From assembly GCA_036003705.1 (NCBI GenBank), contig DASYSE010000120.1:1-56737 (forward strand): a stretch of DNA of 56,737 bases, given 5' to 3'. The notes beneath the pieces are model-generated. The model saw only the letters and a program-made list of their open reading frames with translations, searched no databases and was not told the origin of the DNA. This stretch comes from CALGFH01 sp036003705 (GTDB lineage Bacteria > Actinomycetota > CALGFH01). Position numbers and translations under genes: made by a program. How positions within the stretch are numbered: position 1 is the first letter of the stretch; each line of letters begins with the position of its first letter. Positions 8,613 through 16,383 of the stretch are shown here, in pieces.

Positions 8613-9146
8613 ATGCTGGAACGGTTGCGCCTGCTGCTGCCGCCCCCGACCGATCCGGTGGAGGGCGGCCGGCCCGACGGCTGGGCGAAGGTCGAGGCGG
8701 CGCTGGGAACCCGGCTGCCAGGCGACTTCAAGGCCTTCACCCAGCTGTACGGCTCCGGCAAGGTGGACGACTTCCTGTACCTGTTCAACCCCTTCGCCGC
8801 CGGGCAGGACGGCAACCTGCTGTTCGAGAAAGCCCGGGTCCTGGCCGGCTACACCCAGACCAGGGCGAAGTTCCCTCAGCGGCTGCCGCTCCCCCCGTTC
8901 CCCCAACCAGGGGGCGTGCTGCCGCTGGGGCGCACCGACAACGGCGACGAGCTGTACTGGGTGACCGCGGGCGACCCCGGCGAGTGGTCGGTGGCGCTGC
9001 TGGAATCGCACGCCGCCAGCCAGGAGATCCACCGCATGCCGGTGACCGGCTTCCTGGCCGCGCTCGCCGCCGGCGAACTGCAGACCCAGGTGCTTCCCGA
9101 CGACATCGTCCACCGCTCAGCACACCAGTTCCTCCCGTTCGGCTGA
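8613..9146 (+). CDS. SMI1/KNR4 (SUKH) family protein, probable immunity partner
   Basis: 177 residues. The stretch AKVEAALGTRLPGDFKAFTQ is the opening helix pair of SMI1/KNR4 domains, and FLYLFNPFAAGQDGNLLFEK, VLPLGRTDNGDELYWVT and WSVALLESHA follow the family order. SUKH proteins often neutralise nuclease toxins and sit directly downstream of them, as here. AGGAGAGGCC precedes the ATG. It probably acts in the cytoplasm. The toxin-immunity reading rests on gene order plus family knowledge; a housekeeping role is also possible. It is convergent with the HxlR-type regulator 40 bp away. Confidence 0.8.
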   Translation: MLERLRLLLPPPTDPVEGGRPDGWAKVEAALGTRLPGDFKAFTQLYGSGKVDDFLYLFNPFAAGQDGNLLFEKARVLAGYTQTRAKFPQRLPLPPFPQPGGVLPLGRTDNGDELYWVTAGDPGEWSVALLESHAASQEIHRMPVTGFLAALAAGELQTQVLPDDIVHRSAHQFLPFG

Positions 9147-9186
9147 ACCAGCGGCACCTTTCCGGCTCATCGGACCCGAGGCGGCC

Positions 9187-9864
9187 TCATGGGATCGTGC
9201 GCGGGGGGACGTGCGCGAAGGGGCTTGGCCGGACCCACGACGGGAACCCTCTGACCAAGCTGGTCGGCCCTTCCAGCCGACACCGTCCAGCGTTGACGGC
9301 CTGCTGCAGGGTGATGCGTCGCAGGTTCCACTGCACCAGGGTCTCGGAATCGGTGGTGATGGTCAGGTCTTCGACCCGCCCCGGGTACGACGTGCACAGC
9401 TCTGCGCGTGGGCGTTGCAGCAGCATCCAGAACCGCTGGGTGGGCTGGTCCAGCAGGTCGACGCGGACGACCACCCCCTGGCTTGGGACCTTGTCGAGAT
9501 CGACCAGCCTGCAGGTCGCCCACAGCACGTAGGCCGGGTCGAGATGGCGCGGCTCGATCTCCAGCCAGCGGGCGCCCCACTCGCCCATCGCATCGCACAC
9601 CCGCTTGAGCTCGCGACCGCTCTCGGTCAGCTCATAGTCCGAGCCGCGACCCGTCGGCTGGGGACTTCTTGCGACCACGCCGTACCGCTCCAGCAGGGCG
9701 AGGCGCTCGGCGAGCAGGGCCTTGGGGATCCCGGGAGCACCCTCCCGGAGCTGGGTGAAGGTGCGGCACCCCGCCGCGAGATTGCGGACGATGATCGGTG
9801 TCCACCGCTCCGCGAACAGCTCAGAGGTGCGGGCGATCGGGCAGTACTGGCCATAGCTCTTCAT
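9187..9864 (-). CDS. HxlR-family transcriptional regulator with C-terminal SCP2-like domain
   Basis: 225 residues. The N-terminal winged helix is a clear HxlR domain: YCPIARTSELFAERWTPIIV, then FTQLREGAPGIPKALLAERL, LLERYGVV, and YELTESGRELKRVCDAMGEW. The remaining 110 or so residues resemble the SCP2-like/sterol-carrier tail found in many actinobacterial HxlR proteins and may bind a ligand. ATG at 9864 has no Shine-Dalgarno; CACACT stands 6 nt upstream, compatible with leaderless transcription. It is divergent from a cupin gene, which is the most likely target. Confidence 0.88.
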   Translation of the reverse strand: MKSYGQYCPIARTSELFAERWTPIIVRNLAAGCRTFTQLREGAPGIPKALLAERLALLERYGVVARSPQPTGRGSDYELTESGRELKRVCDAMGEWGARWLEIEPRHLDPAYVLWATCRLVDLDKVPSQGVVVRVDLLDQPTQRFWMLLQRPRAELCTSYPGRVEDLTITTDSETLVQWNLRRITLQQAVNAGRCRLEGPTSLVRGFPSWVRPSPFAHVPPRTIP

Positions 9865-9993
9865 CTGCCGAGTGTGTCCCGCCGCCATCGGGCCGAGCAA
9901 GTTCAGTTTTTGGGATTGCCCGGCGGCGGCGCGCCAACGATGCTCACCGAGAGCCATCCAGGCTCGCCGGGAGTCGGCGGAAGGAGTGCAGGG

Positions 9994-10428
9994 ATGGAGG
10001 AGTACTTCCTGGATCAGACCCATGGTGAGGTCGCCAACCTCGGCATGCTCAGCATGCGGCTGCTCGTCTCCAAGGCCCAGACCAATGGGGCGTTCGCAGT
10101 GGCGGAGTTCCGTGGATCGCAGGGCAGCTGGACCGTGCCCCACATCCACCGAAGCCTGGAGGAGTCCTTCTACGTGCTCGAAGGGACCTTCGCCTTCACC
10201 CTGGGGGACCGCGACGTCGAGGCGAAGCAGGGCGCCTTCGTGCTGGTGCCGCGGGGAACGCCACACATCATGCGCGCGGGACCAGGCGGTGGAGCACTGC
10301 TCACGCTGTGGGTTCCCGGTGGGCTGGAGGAGATGTTCCTTGAGCTGGGACGGCTTCCGGCCGAGAGCATCACCGACCGTGCGGTGCGGGCCGAGGTCGC
10401 CAAGCGTTATGACTCGGTTCCCATCTGA
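9994..10428 (+). CDS. Cupin-domain protein
   Basis: 144 residues forming a single cupin barrel. Motif 1 contains VPHIHRSLEESFYVLEGTF (metal-binding His, His, Glu), and motif 2 is GAFVLVPRGTPHIMR (His). The metal ligands are intact, so it may be a small dioxygenase, isomerase or sensor; the substrate is unknown. ATG at 9994 has AAGGAG upstream (9981-9986). It sits across a 129-bp gap from the HxlR regulator in the opposite direction, a classic regulator-target layout. Confidence 0.85.
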   Translation: MEEYFLDQTHGEVANLGMLSMRLLVSKAQTNGAFAVAEFRGSQGSWTVPHIHRSLEESFYVLEGTFAFTLGDRDVEAKQGAFVLVPRGTPHIMRAGPGGGALLTLWVPGGLEEMFLELGRLPAESITDRAVRAEVAKRYDSVPI

Positions 10429-10570
10429 TGGCGTCTCGACGCTCGAGATCCGGGTAGGTGAGAAGCGGATTCCGACCCGTTTGGCGGCCTGGACGCCAGG
10501 CGGTCGGTCGACGGCCTGGGCGCTGGTAGCCTTGGGCGGATCTCGTTGACCTGATCGGAGGTGGAAGGCC

Positions 10571-11446
10571 GTGCCGGTGCCCGCTCGGGTGCTCACCATC
10601 GCCGGCTCGGACTCCGGCGGCGGGGCCGGGATCCAGGCCGACCTCAAGACGTTCCTGGCCCACGGTGTCCATGGCATGTCGGCCATCACCGCCGTGACGG
10701 TACAGAACTCCATCGGCGTTCAGGGCTTCTACGAGCTGGAGCCCCGGGCGGTGTTCGAGCAGATCGAGTCGGTGGCCACCGACATCGGGGTGGACGCGGT
10801 CAAGACCGGCATGCTGGCCTCGGCCCCGATCATCGAGGCGGTCGCCAACGCCTGCGAGCGCTTCTCCCTGCCCAGCCTGGTGGTCGACCCGGTCGCCGCC
10901 TCCAAGCACGGCGACCCGCTGCTCCGCCCCGACGCGGTCCAGGCGCTGCGGGGCCGGCTGCTGCCCCTGGCCACCGTGGTCACCCCCAACCTGGGCGAGG
11001 TGGCGCTGCTCACCGGGATCCAGGTGCGCGACCGCGGCGACATGCTGGCCGCGGCCAGAGCGGTCCACGAGCTGGGGCCGCGCTGGGTGCTGGTCAAGGG
11101 CGGGCACCTGCCAGGCGACCACGCCGTCGATCTGTTGTGGGACGGCCGCGACGCGGTCGAGCTGACCGCCCCCCGGGTGGCAACCCCGCACACGCACGGG
11201 ACCGGGTGCACGCTGGCCTCGGCGATCGCCGCCAACCTGGCCGACGGCCTGGACATGGTCACCGCCGTCCAGGGGGCCAAGCGGTACCTGTCGGGAGCGA
11301 TCGCGGGCGGGTTCCCGCTCGGCAAGGGCATCGGCCCGACCGACCACGCCTGGCGCTTCCGGGCCGCCGGGCTGCTGGGCCCCGGCGGTCCCAGTCACCC
11401 CCCGCCCGTCCCCTGGCCCCACGGCCCCGACCCATACGAGGGGTAA
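10571..11446 (+). CDS. thiD: Hydroxymethylpyrimidine/phosphomethylpyrimidine kinase
   Basis: 291 residues. ThiD phosphorylates HMP and HMP-P to HMP-PP for thiamine synthesis. The opening VLTIAGSDSGGGAGIQADLK is diagnostic, followed by GVHGMSAITAVTVQN, VKTGMLAS, VVDPVAASKHGDPLL, VLVKGGHLPG and the anion hole/base region THGTGCTLASAIAANLA of the ribokinase fold. GTG at 10571 follows CGGAGGTGGAAGG. A TAGCCT box (about 10529) may be the promoter. In related actinobacteria thiL and thiD are near neighbours; here a 4.4-kb accessory block separates them. Confidence 0.95.
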   Translation: MPVPARVLTIAGSDSGGGAGIQADLKTFLAHGVHGMSAITAVTVQNSIGVQGFYELEPRAVFEQIESVATDIGVDAVKTGMLASAPIIEAVANACERFSLPSLVVDPVAASKHGDPLLRPDAVQALRGRLLPLATVVTPNLGEVALLTGIQVRDRGDMLAAARAVHELGPRWVLVKGGHLPGDHAVDLLWDGRDAVELTAPRVATPHTHGTGCTLASAIAANLADGLDMVTAVQGAKRYLSGAIAGGFPLGKGIGPTDHAWRFRAAGLLGPGGPSHPPPVPWPHGPDPYEG

Positions 11447-11481
11447 CGAGGCCCGCGTCAGGCAACAACAGGAGGCTGCAA

Positions 11482-11529
11482 ATGGGATCACCGAGCGCGA
11501 AGGCCTTCGGCACACGCGGGTGTCGTTAG
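11482..11529 (+). CDS. Putative 15-residue leader peptide upstream of the NUDIX gene
   Basis: AGGAGG lies 6 nt before an ATG that opens a 15-codon ORF, MGSPSAKAFGTRGCR, ending at TAG three bases before the NUDIX ATG. The ribosome site is the strongest in this gap, and the NUDIX gene has none of its own, so translation may couple through this ORF. No attenuator hairpin is obvious. It could also be a chance ORF that supplies the ribosome site. Confidence 0.35.
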   Translation: MGSPSAKAFGTRGCR

Positions 11530-11532
11530 CCA

Positions 11533-11970
11533 ATGGCACGCAAGGACACGCTGGTGGCGAGGGTGCTGGTCGTCCACGACGGCAAGGTGCTGGCCGCCCA
11601 CCACCGCCACGCCGACGGCGACGACTTCTGGTGCCTGCCCGGCGGCAAGGCCAAGCCGGGGGAGCGGGTGGAGGACGCCGCCCGGCGCGAGCTGCTGGAG
11701 GAGACCGGCCTGCCGGTCGGCCTGGCCGGCGTGGTCTGGTTGCAGGATCTGGTCGACGAGGGCGAGTTCGTGGTGGTGTTCGCCGGCTGGCTGGCCGCCG
11801 GCCACGACGGCGTCCTGGATGTCGAGCCCAGCCCCGGCAAGGACCGGAACCTGGCCGAGGTCGCCTGGCGGCGCGCGGACGAGCTGCTGGCCGGCGACTT
11901 CCGCCCGGCATCCCTGCTCAAGCTGCTCGACCTCGGCAACCTGCCCGAGGTACCCCGCCCCGAAGCCTAG
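11533..11970 (+). CDS. NUDIX hydrolase
   Basis: 145 residues of one NUDIX fold. The NUDIX box is complete: GGKAKPGERVEDAARRELLE followed at once by ETGL, giving the Mg-binding RE..EE helix. LVARVLVVHDGKVLAAHH is the first strand pair, and DFWCLPGG precedes the box. The protein hydrolyses some nucleoside-diphosphate-linked compound; the substrate is not deducible. ATG at 11533 lacks its own Shine-Dalgarno and may be read by coupling from the 15-codon ORF just upstream. It overlaps the end of the convergent DUF6483 gene by 4 bp. Confidence 0.88.
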   Translation: MARKDTLVARVLVVHDGKVLAAHHRHADGDDFWCLPGGKAKPGERVEDAARRELLEETGLPVGLAGVVWLQDLVDEGEFVVVFAGWLAAGHDGVLDVEPSPGKDRNLAEVAWRRADELLAGDFRPASLLKLLDLGNLPEVPRPEA

Positions 11971-12641
11971 GAGGCCGGGTCGTTGCCGGTGACCGGCTGG
12001 CGGCGCAGCAGCTCGGCCAGGGTGGCGTGGACCTCCTCGAGGGGCAGGCCCCCGGCGGCCAGCCGCTCGGGTTCCAGCGGGCGCAGACGCTGGCAGAAGG
12101 CGATCGCCTCCTCGACCGGCTCCGGGTCATCGGGATGCTCGTCGATCAGCTCGAACAGCGCGTCCTCGGCGTCGGCGTAGCGGCCCAGCGCCTCGAGCAC
12201 GCGGGCCAGCCGCAGCCGCTGGGAGACCGACAGCTCCAGCCCCTCGGCCCTGGCGAGCAGGTCGCCGGCCAGGTCGACGTCCAACAGGCGCTCCGAGCGG
12301 GCGGCCAGGCAGCCGGCAAGGGCGATGGCACGCCGGTAGCGGGCCGCGGCCTCGGGCACCTGCCCGATCCCGGCGTACAGGTCGGCCTCGGCCTTGAGCA
12401 GCTCCAGCGCCAACGCCACCCGGCGCATGTCGGGGTTGGACCCGGAGGTGAGCAGGTCAACCAGCTGCGCGTCGTCCAGCACCGCCACGACCCCGGTGCC
12501 GACGCCCAGCAGCGGCCTGTAGGCCTCGTCGAACATGCCGAGCGCCTCGTCCCCCCGGCCGCCCTTGGCCAGCCCGAGGATGTGGGCGAGCAGCTGGCCG
12601 ACCTGTTCGATCTGGCGCATGAGATAGTCGCGCTGGTACAG
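11967..12641 (-). CDS. DUF6483-like TPR protein
   Basis: About 224 residues, largely helical, with TPR-like helix pairs (LLKAEADLYAGIGQVPEAAA; RLARVLEALGRYADAEDALF). The N-terminal pattern YQRDYLMRQIEQVGQLLAHI resembles DUF6483 proteins, which begin MYQRDYI. To include YQRDY the start must be CTG at 12641, which has AGGAGG (12653-12648) exactly 6 nt upstream. The ATG at 12620 has no ribosome site. Function unknown; TPR folds mediate protein contacts. It is convergent with the NUDIX gene. Confidence 0.75.
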   Translation of the reverse strand: MYQRDYLMRQIEQVGQLLAHILGLAKGGRGDEALGMFDEAYRPLLGVGTGVVAVLDDAQLVDLLTSGSNPDMRRVALALELLKAEADLYAGIGQVPEAAARYRRAIALAGCLAARSERLLDVDLAGDLLARAEGLELSVSQRLRLARVLEALGRYADAEDALFELIDEHPDDPEPVEEAIAFCQRLRPLEPERLAAGGLPLEEVHATLAELLRRQPVTGNDPAS

Positions 12642-12758
12642 GGACGGCCTCCTCGCCGCTGGAACGGTCGGGCGTCCGCCAGTATGGCCGCCCTGAGGTG
12701 GTTTCGCCGCACGCGGCCGAGGCTATCCGGGCAGACCGAGCGACGTTGAGGGGAGCCG

Positions 12759-13844
12759 ATGAGCGATCAGGTGACACGGCCGGATGTCCCGCCGGCGCTG
12801 CGGCGGCTGGCCGCGTGGAGCTGGCGCCTGCTGGTCATCATCACCGCCGCAGGGCTCCTGCTGTACCTCCTCATCCTGCTCAAGGTCATCGTCGTCCCCG
12901 TGATCGTGGCCCTGTTCCTGGCCACCCTGCTGGTGCCGGTGGTCAACTGGCTGCAGGCGCGCGGCTGGTCGCACCTGCCGTCGGTGCTGGCGGTGTTCCT
13001 GGGCGCCGTGCTGCTGCTGGCCGCGATCGTCGCCGGGTTCATCCCGCTGATCGGCAACGAGCTGGACACGCTGCGCCAGCGTGCCGACGAGGGCGTTCGC
13101 GAGGTGCAGGCGTTCATCGCCTCGCGACCCTTCGGGCTCAGCGAGGACGACCTCAACCGCTACCTGGAACAGGCCCGCGAGCGGCTCACCGAGAGCTCCG
13201 GCGGCCTCACCCGGGGCGCGGTCCAGGGCGCGACCCTGATCGGCGAGCTGCTCACCGGGCTGATCCTGACCCTGTTCCTGACCTTCTTCTTCGTCAAGGA
13301 CTCCGAGCGGTTCACCCGCTGGATCCTCGACTTCGCCGGTGAGCGCCGCTCCGGTCCCCTGCGCGAGATCGGCCGCCGCTCGGCCACCGCGGTCAGCGGC
13401 TACCTCCGCGGCCAGGCGTCGGTCGGGCTGGTCGACGCCATCTTCATCGGCATCGGGCTGGCCGTCGTCGGCGTCCCCCTGGTCGTCCCGCTGGCCTTCC
13501 TGACCTTCGTGGCCGCGTTCCTGCCGCTGGTCGGCGCGTTCGTCGCCGGCGCCCTGGCCGCGCTGGTCGCCCTGGTCACCAAGGGCTTCACGGCCGCGCT
13601 GATCGTGGTCGGCATCACCGTGCTGGTCCAGCAGGTCGAAGGCCACGTGCTGGCACCGTTGCTGCTGGGCAGGGCGGTGTCCCTGCACCCGGTGGTGATC
13701 ATCCTCGCCCTGGCCGCCGGCGCCATCCTCGGCGGCATCGTCGGGGCGTTCCTGGCCGTGCCGATCGCCGCGGTGGTCACCGCCGTCGGGACCTACCTGC
13801 GCGAGCCGGGCGAGCCGGAACCGGAAACCGCTGCGCGCGGATGA
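12759..13844 (+). CDS. AI-2E family transporter (YdiK/PerM type permease)
   Basis: 361 residues with about seven to eight membrane segments: a pair at residues 20-75, one near 80-105, a soluble extracytoplasmic part (105-165), then a cluster of segments to residue 345. GYLRGQASVGLVDAIFIGIG and the final HPVVIILALAAGAILGGIVG are typical of the AI-2E transporter/PerM family. Members export varied small molecules or act in Na+/H+ exchange; the substrate is unknown. ATG at 12759 follows GAGGGGAGCCG. A palindromic repeat fills the convergent gap to rpmB. Confidence 0.88.
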   Translation: MSDQVTRPDVPPALRRLAAWSWRLLVIITAAGLLLYLLILLKVIVVPVIVALFLATLLVPVVNWLQARGWSHLPSVLAVFLGAVLLLAAIVAGFIPLIGNELDTLRQRADEGVREVQAFIASRPFGLSEDDLNRYLEQARERLTESSGGLTRGAVQGATLIGELLTGLILTLFLTFFFVKDSERFTRWILDFAGERRSGPLREIGRRSATAVSGYLRGQASVGLVDAIFIGIGLAVVGVPLVVPLAFLTFVAAFLPLVGAFVAGALAALVALVTKGFTAALIVVGITVLVQQVEGHVLAPLLLGRAVSLHPVVIILALAAGAILGGIVGAFLAVPIAAVVTAVGTYLREPGEPEPETAARG

Positions 13845-13855
13845 CCTACTGCAGT

Positions 13856-13917
13856 CCCCGATCCATGTGGGGGGAGCTCGCTCCCCCCACAGCCCCCCAG
13901 GAGCGCCTGTGCCATGG
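13856..13917 (-). repeat. Palindromic intergenic repeat R1, copy A
   Basis: Read on the minus strand, this begins CCATGGCACAGGCGCTC and ends near GGATCGGGG. Inside is a stem of about 12 bp (13866-13877 with 13880-13891). Two relatives lie at 30771 and 48622. It fills the gap between convergent AI-2E and rpmB genes, so it probably acts as a two-way terminator, although it lacks a T-run. Confidence 0.75.
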
Positions 13918-13940
13918 TCGAGGTGGTCTGGGGATCGACC

Positions 13941-14132
13941 CTAGACGGCCCGGCGGACCTTGTTGGCCTTGATGCAGGAAGTGCAGACGTTGCGCCGGCG
14001 GGGGGTGCGCCCCTCCATGATCCGGATGCGCTGGATGTTGGGGTTCCAGCGCCGCGGGCTGCGCTTGTGGGAGAAGCTCACCTTCATGCCGAAGCCCGGG
14101 TGCTTGCCGCAGATGTCGCAGACGGCAGCCAT
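13941..14132 (-). CDS. rpmB: 50S ribosomal protein L28
   Basis: 63 residues of canonical bL28: MAAVCDICGKHPGFG, then SHKRSPRRWNPNIQRI, and CTSCIKANKVRRAV. Both CxxC pairs are present, so it is the zinc-binding (C+) form. It lies on the large-subunit surface near the E site. GAGGAAGG upstream supports the ATG. It is divergent from recG, a conserved neighbour; the DAK-domain gene often found between them in other actinobacteria is missing. Confidence 0.97.
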   Translation of the reverse strand: MAAVCDICGKHPGFGMKVSFSHKRSPRRWNPNIQRIRIMEGRTPRRRNVCTSCIKANKVRRAV

Positions 14133-14187
14133 GATCGAAAGGACCTTCCTCGAGAAAGATTTCGCGCGAATTCCAGAGAGCCGGGAG

Positions 14188-14224
14188 AGGGTAGCACGGC
14201 CTCGTCCGCGGCCGCACCTATACT
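14188..14224. promoter_or_regulatory. Divergent promoters of rpmB and recG
   Basis: Minus strand: TACCCT (14193-14188) would give rpmB a leader of about 50 nt with a Shine-Dalgarno. Plus strand: TATACT (14219-14224) is followed by 6 nt and the recG ATG, so recG would be leaderless. The -35 elements are weak. Confidence 0.5.
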
Positions 14225-14230
14225 CGACCG

Positions 14231-16351
14231 ATGGCCGAGACCGCAGTTCCCGACCCGCTCGGTACCCCCCTGGCCAAGGCCCCGGGGGTGAGCGGGGCGC
14301 TTGCCAAGGCGCTGGAGGAGGCCTTCGGCTACCGCACCGTCCGCGACCTGCTGGAGCACTACCCGCGCCGCTACCTGACCCGGGGCGAGCTCACCGATCT
14401 GGCACACGCCAAGAAGGGCGCCGAGGTCACGCTGGTCGGCACCGTCCGCAACCTGGCCAAGAAGCAGCCGCGGCGGAACCTCCGGATCCTGGAGGTCCGG
14501 GTGGTCGACGGCAGCGGCGCCTGGGTCTGCACCTGGTTCAACCAGCCATGGCATGCCCAGAAGCTCACCGTCGGCACGGTCGCCGCCTTCTCTGGCAAGC
14601 TCGCCTGGAAGGCCGGCCGCCTGGGGATGGCCAACCCCGGCTACGAGGTGCTGCGGGAGGGCGACGACCCGGAGGAGTTCGCCAACGAGGTCATCCCCGT
14701 CTACCCGGCCAGCAAGGAGGTCTCCTCGGGCCGGCTGCGCCGGGCCGTCGGCGCCCTGCTGGACCGCTTCGGCGACGTCCCCGACTTCGTGCCCGAGCCG
14801 CTGCGCCGCGCCCACCAGCTGCCCGACCGGGCCGGCGCGCTGGAGGCGATCCACCGCCCGGCCGGCCGGCCGGAGGCGGCCAGGGCCCGCGACCGCCTGG
14901 TCTACGACGAGCTGTTCGTGCTCCAGGTCGGCCTCGCCCTGCGCCGCCGCGCCATGGAGGCCGGCCAGCACGGCCAGCCCCTCCAGGCCGACGGCGAGCT
15001 GACCAAGCGCCTGCTGGCCAGCCTCCCGTTCCAGCCCACCGGCGCCCAGTCGAGGGCCATGGCCGAGATCGGCGCCGACCTGGCCAGCTCCAAGCCCATG
15101 CACCGCCTGCTCCAGGGCGAGGTGGGGTCGGGAAAGACAGTCATCGCGCTCTGGTCGCTGCTGTGCGCGGTCCAGTCGGGGATGCAGGGGGCGATCATGG
15201 CCCCGACCGAGGTGCTGGCCGACCAGCACGGGATCAACCTCAGGGGGCTGCTGGAACCGCTGGGGGAGGGCGGTGGGCTGTTCGGGGGACCGCGGGTCGA
15301 GGTGCTGACCGCGGCCACCACCGGGGCGGCCAGGCAGCGGATCCTGGACGGGGTGGCCGCGGGCGAGGTCGACCTGCTGGTCGGCACCCACGCCCTGCTG
15401 TCCGAAGGCGTGGCGTTCCACCGGCTGGGTGAGGTGGTGATCGACGAGCAGCACCGGTTCGGCGTGCACCAGCGGGTCCGGCTGCGCGAGAAGGGCGACA
15501 GCCCGCACGTGCTGATCATGACCGCGACCCCGATCCCGCGGACGCTGGCCCTGACCCTCTACGGCGACCTGGACGTGTCCACACTGGACGAGCTGCCGCC
15601 TGGCCGCACCCCGATCGCCACCCACGTGGTCGGCGACGCCACCCTGCGTGAACGGGCCTACCAGCGGGTCAGGGAGGAGGTGGGCGCCGGCCACCAGGCC
15701 TACGTCGTCTGCGCCCTCAAGGACGAGTCCGACAAGGTCGAGGTCCGCTCGGCCAAGGCCGAGGCCGAGCGGCTGCGGACCGAGGTGTTCCCCGACCTCC
15801 GGGTCGGGCTCGTCTACGGCGACATGCCGGCCCGCGAGAAGGAGGCGACCATGGACCGCTTCCGGGCCGGCCAGGTCGACGTGCTCGTCTCCACCACCGT
15901 GATCGAGGTCGGCGTGGATGTGCCCAACGCCACCGTGATGCTGATCGAGGACGCCGACCGTTTCGGCCTCTCCCAGCTCCACCAGCTCCGGGGCCGGGTC
16001 GGCCGGGGCCAGGCGCCGGGGCTGTGCATCCTGTTCGCCGACCCCCTGACCGACGAGGGGCGGGCGCGCATGGACGCCATCGCCGCCACCACCGACGGCT
16101 TCGAGCTGGCCAACGAGGACCTGCGCATCCGCGGCGAAGGCACCGTCTTCGACGCCCGCCAGTCCGGCCTCTCCGACCTCAAGCTCGCCCGGCTGATCGA
16201 CGACTTCGACTGGGTCCGCCGGGCAAGGGCCGACGCGTTCGCGTTGGTCGGGTCCGACCCGGAGCTCGCCGACCCGGCCCACCGGCGGCTCCGCCAGGAG
16301 GTGCTGGCCCGGCTCGGCGACGGCCGCGCCGAGTGGCTGGCCCGAGGCTAG
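14231..16351 (+). CDS. recG: ATP-dependent DNA helicase RecG
   Basis: 706 residues. RecG remodels stalled forks and Holliday junctions. The N-terminal wedge/OB domain includes EHYPRRYLTRGE and VTLVGTVRNLAKKQPRRNL. Walker A is LLQGEVGSGKTVIAL (near residue 297), the DEAH-like box is VIDEQHRFGVHQRVRLREKG, and motif III is MTATPIPRTLALTLYGDLD. Motif VI is SQLHQLRGRVGRG and the C-terminal TRG region has FELANEDLRIRGEG. It is complete, with all helicase motifs intact. ATG 6 nt after TATACT suggests leaderless expression. Confidence 0.97.
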   Translation: MAETAVPDPLGTPLAKAPGVSGALAKALEEAFGYRTVRDLLEHYPRRYLTRGELTDLAHAKKGAEVTLVGTVRNLAKKQPRRNLRILEVRVVDGSGAWVCTWFNQPWHAQKLTVGTVAAFSGKLAWKAGRLGMANPGYEVLREGDDPEEFANEVIPVYPASKEVSSGRLRRAVGALLDRFGDVPDFVPEPLRRAHQLPDRAGALEAIHRPAGRPEAARARDRLVYDELFVLQVGLALRRRAMEAGQHGQPLQADGELTKRLLASLPFQPTGAQSRAMAEIGADLASSKPMHRLLQGEVGSGKTVIALWSLLCAVQSGMQGAIMAPTEVLADQHGINLRGLLEPLGEGGGLFGGPRVEVLTAATTGAARQRILDGVAAGEVDLLVGTHALLSEGVAFHRLGEVVIDEQHRFGVHQRVRLREKGDSPHVLIMTATPIPRTLALTLYGDLDVSTLDELPPGRTPIATHVVGDATLRERAYQRVREEVGAGHQAYVVCALKDESDKVEVRSAKAEAERLRTEVFPDLRVGLVYGDMPAREKEATMDRFRAGQVDVLVSTTVIEVGVDVPNATVMLIEDADRFGLSQLHQLRGRVGRGQAPGLCILFADPLTDEGRARMDAIAATTDGFELANEDLRIRGEGTVFDARQSGLSDLKLARLIDDFDWVRRARADAFALVGSDPELADPAHRRLRQEVLARLGDGRAEWLARG

Positions 16352-16371
16352 CCATTCCCCTCGCCAGGCAA

Positions 16372-16377
16372 TAGGCT
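16372..16377 (+). promoter_or_regulatory. -10 box for the first TrmB-like gene
   Basis: TAGGCT followed by 6 nt and ATG (16384). No Shine-Dalgarno is seen, so a leaderless transcript is predicted. No clear -35. Confidence 0.4.
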
Positions 16378-16383
16378 CCGGAC

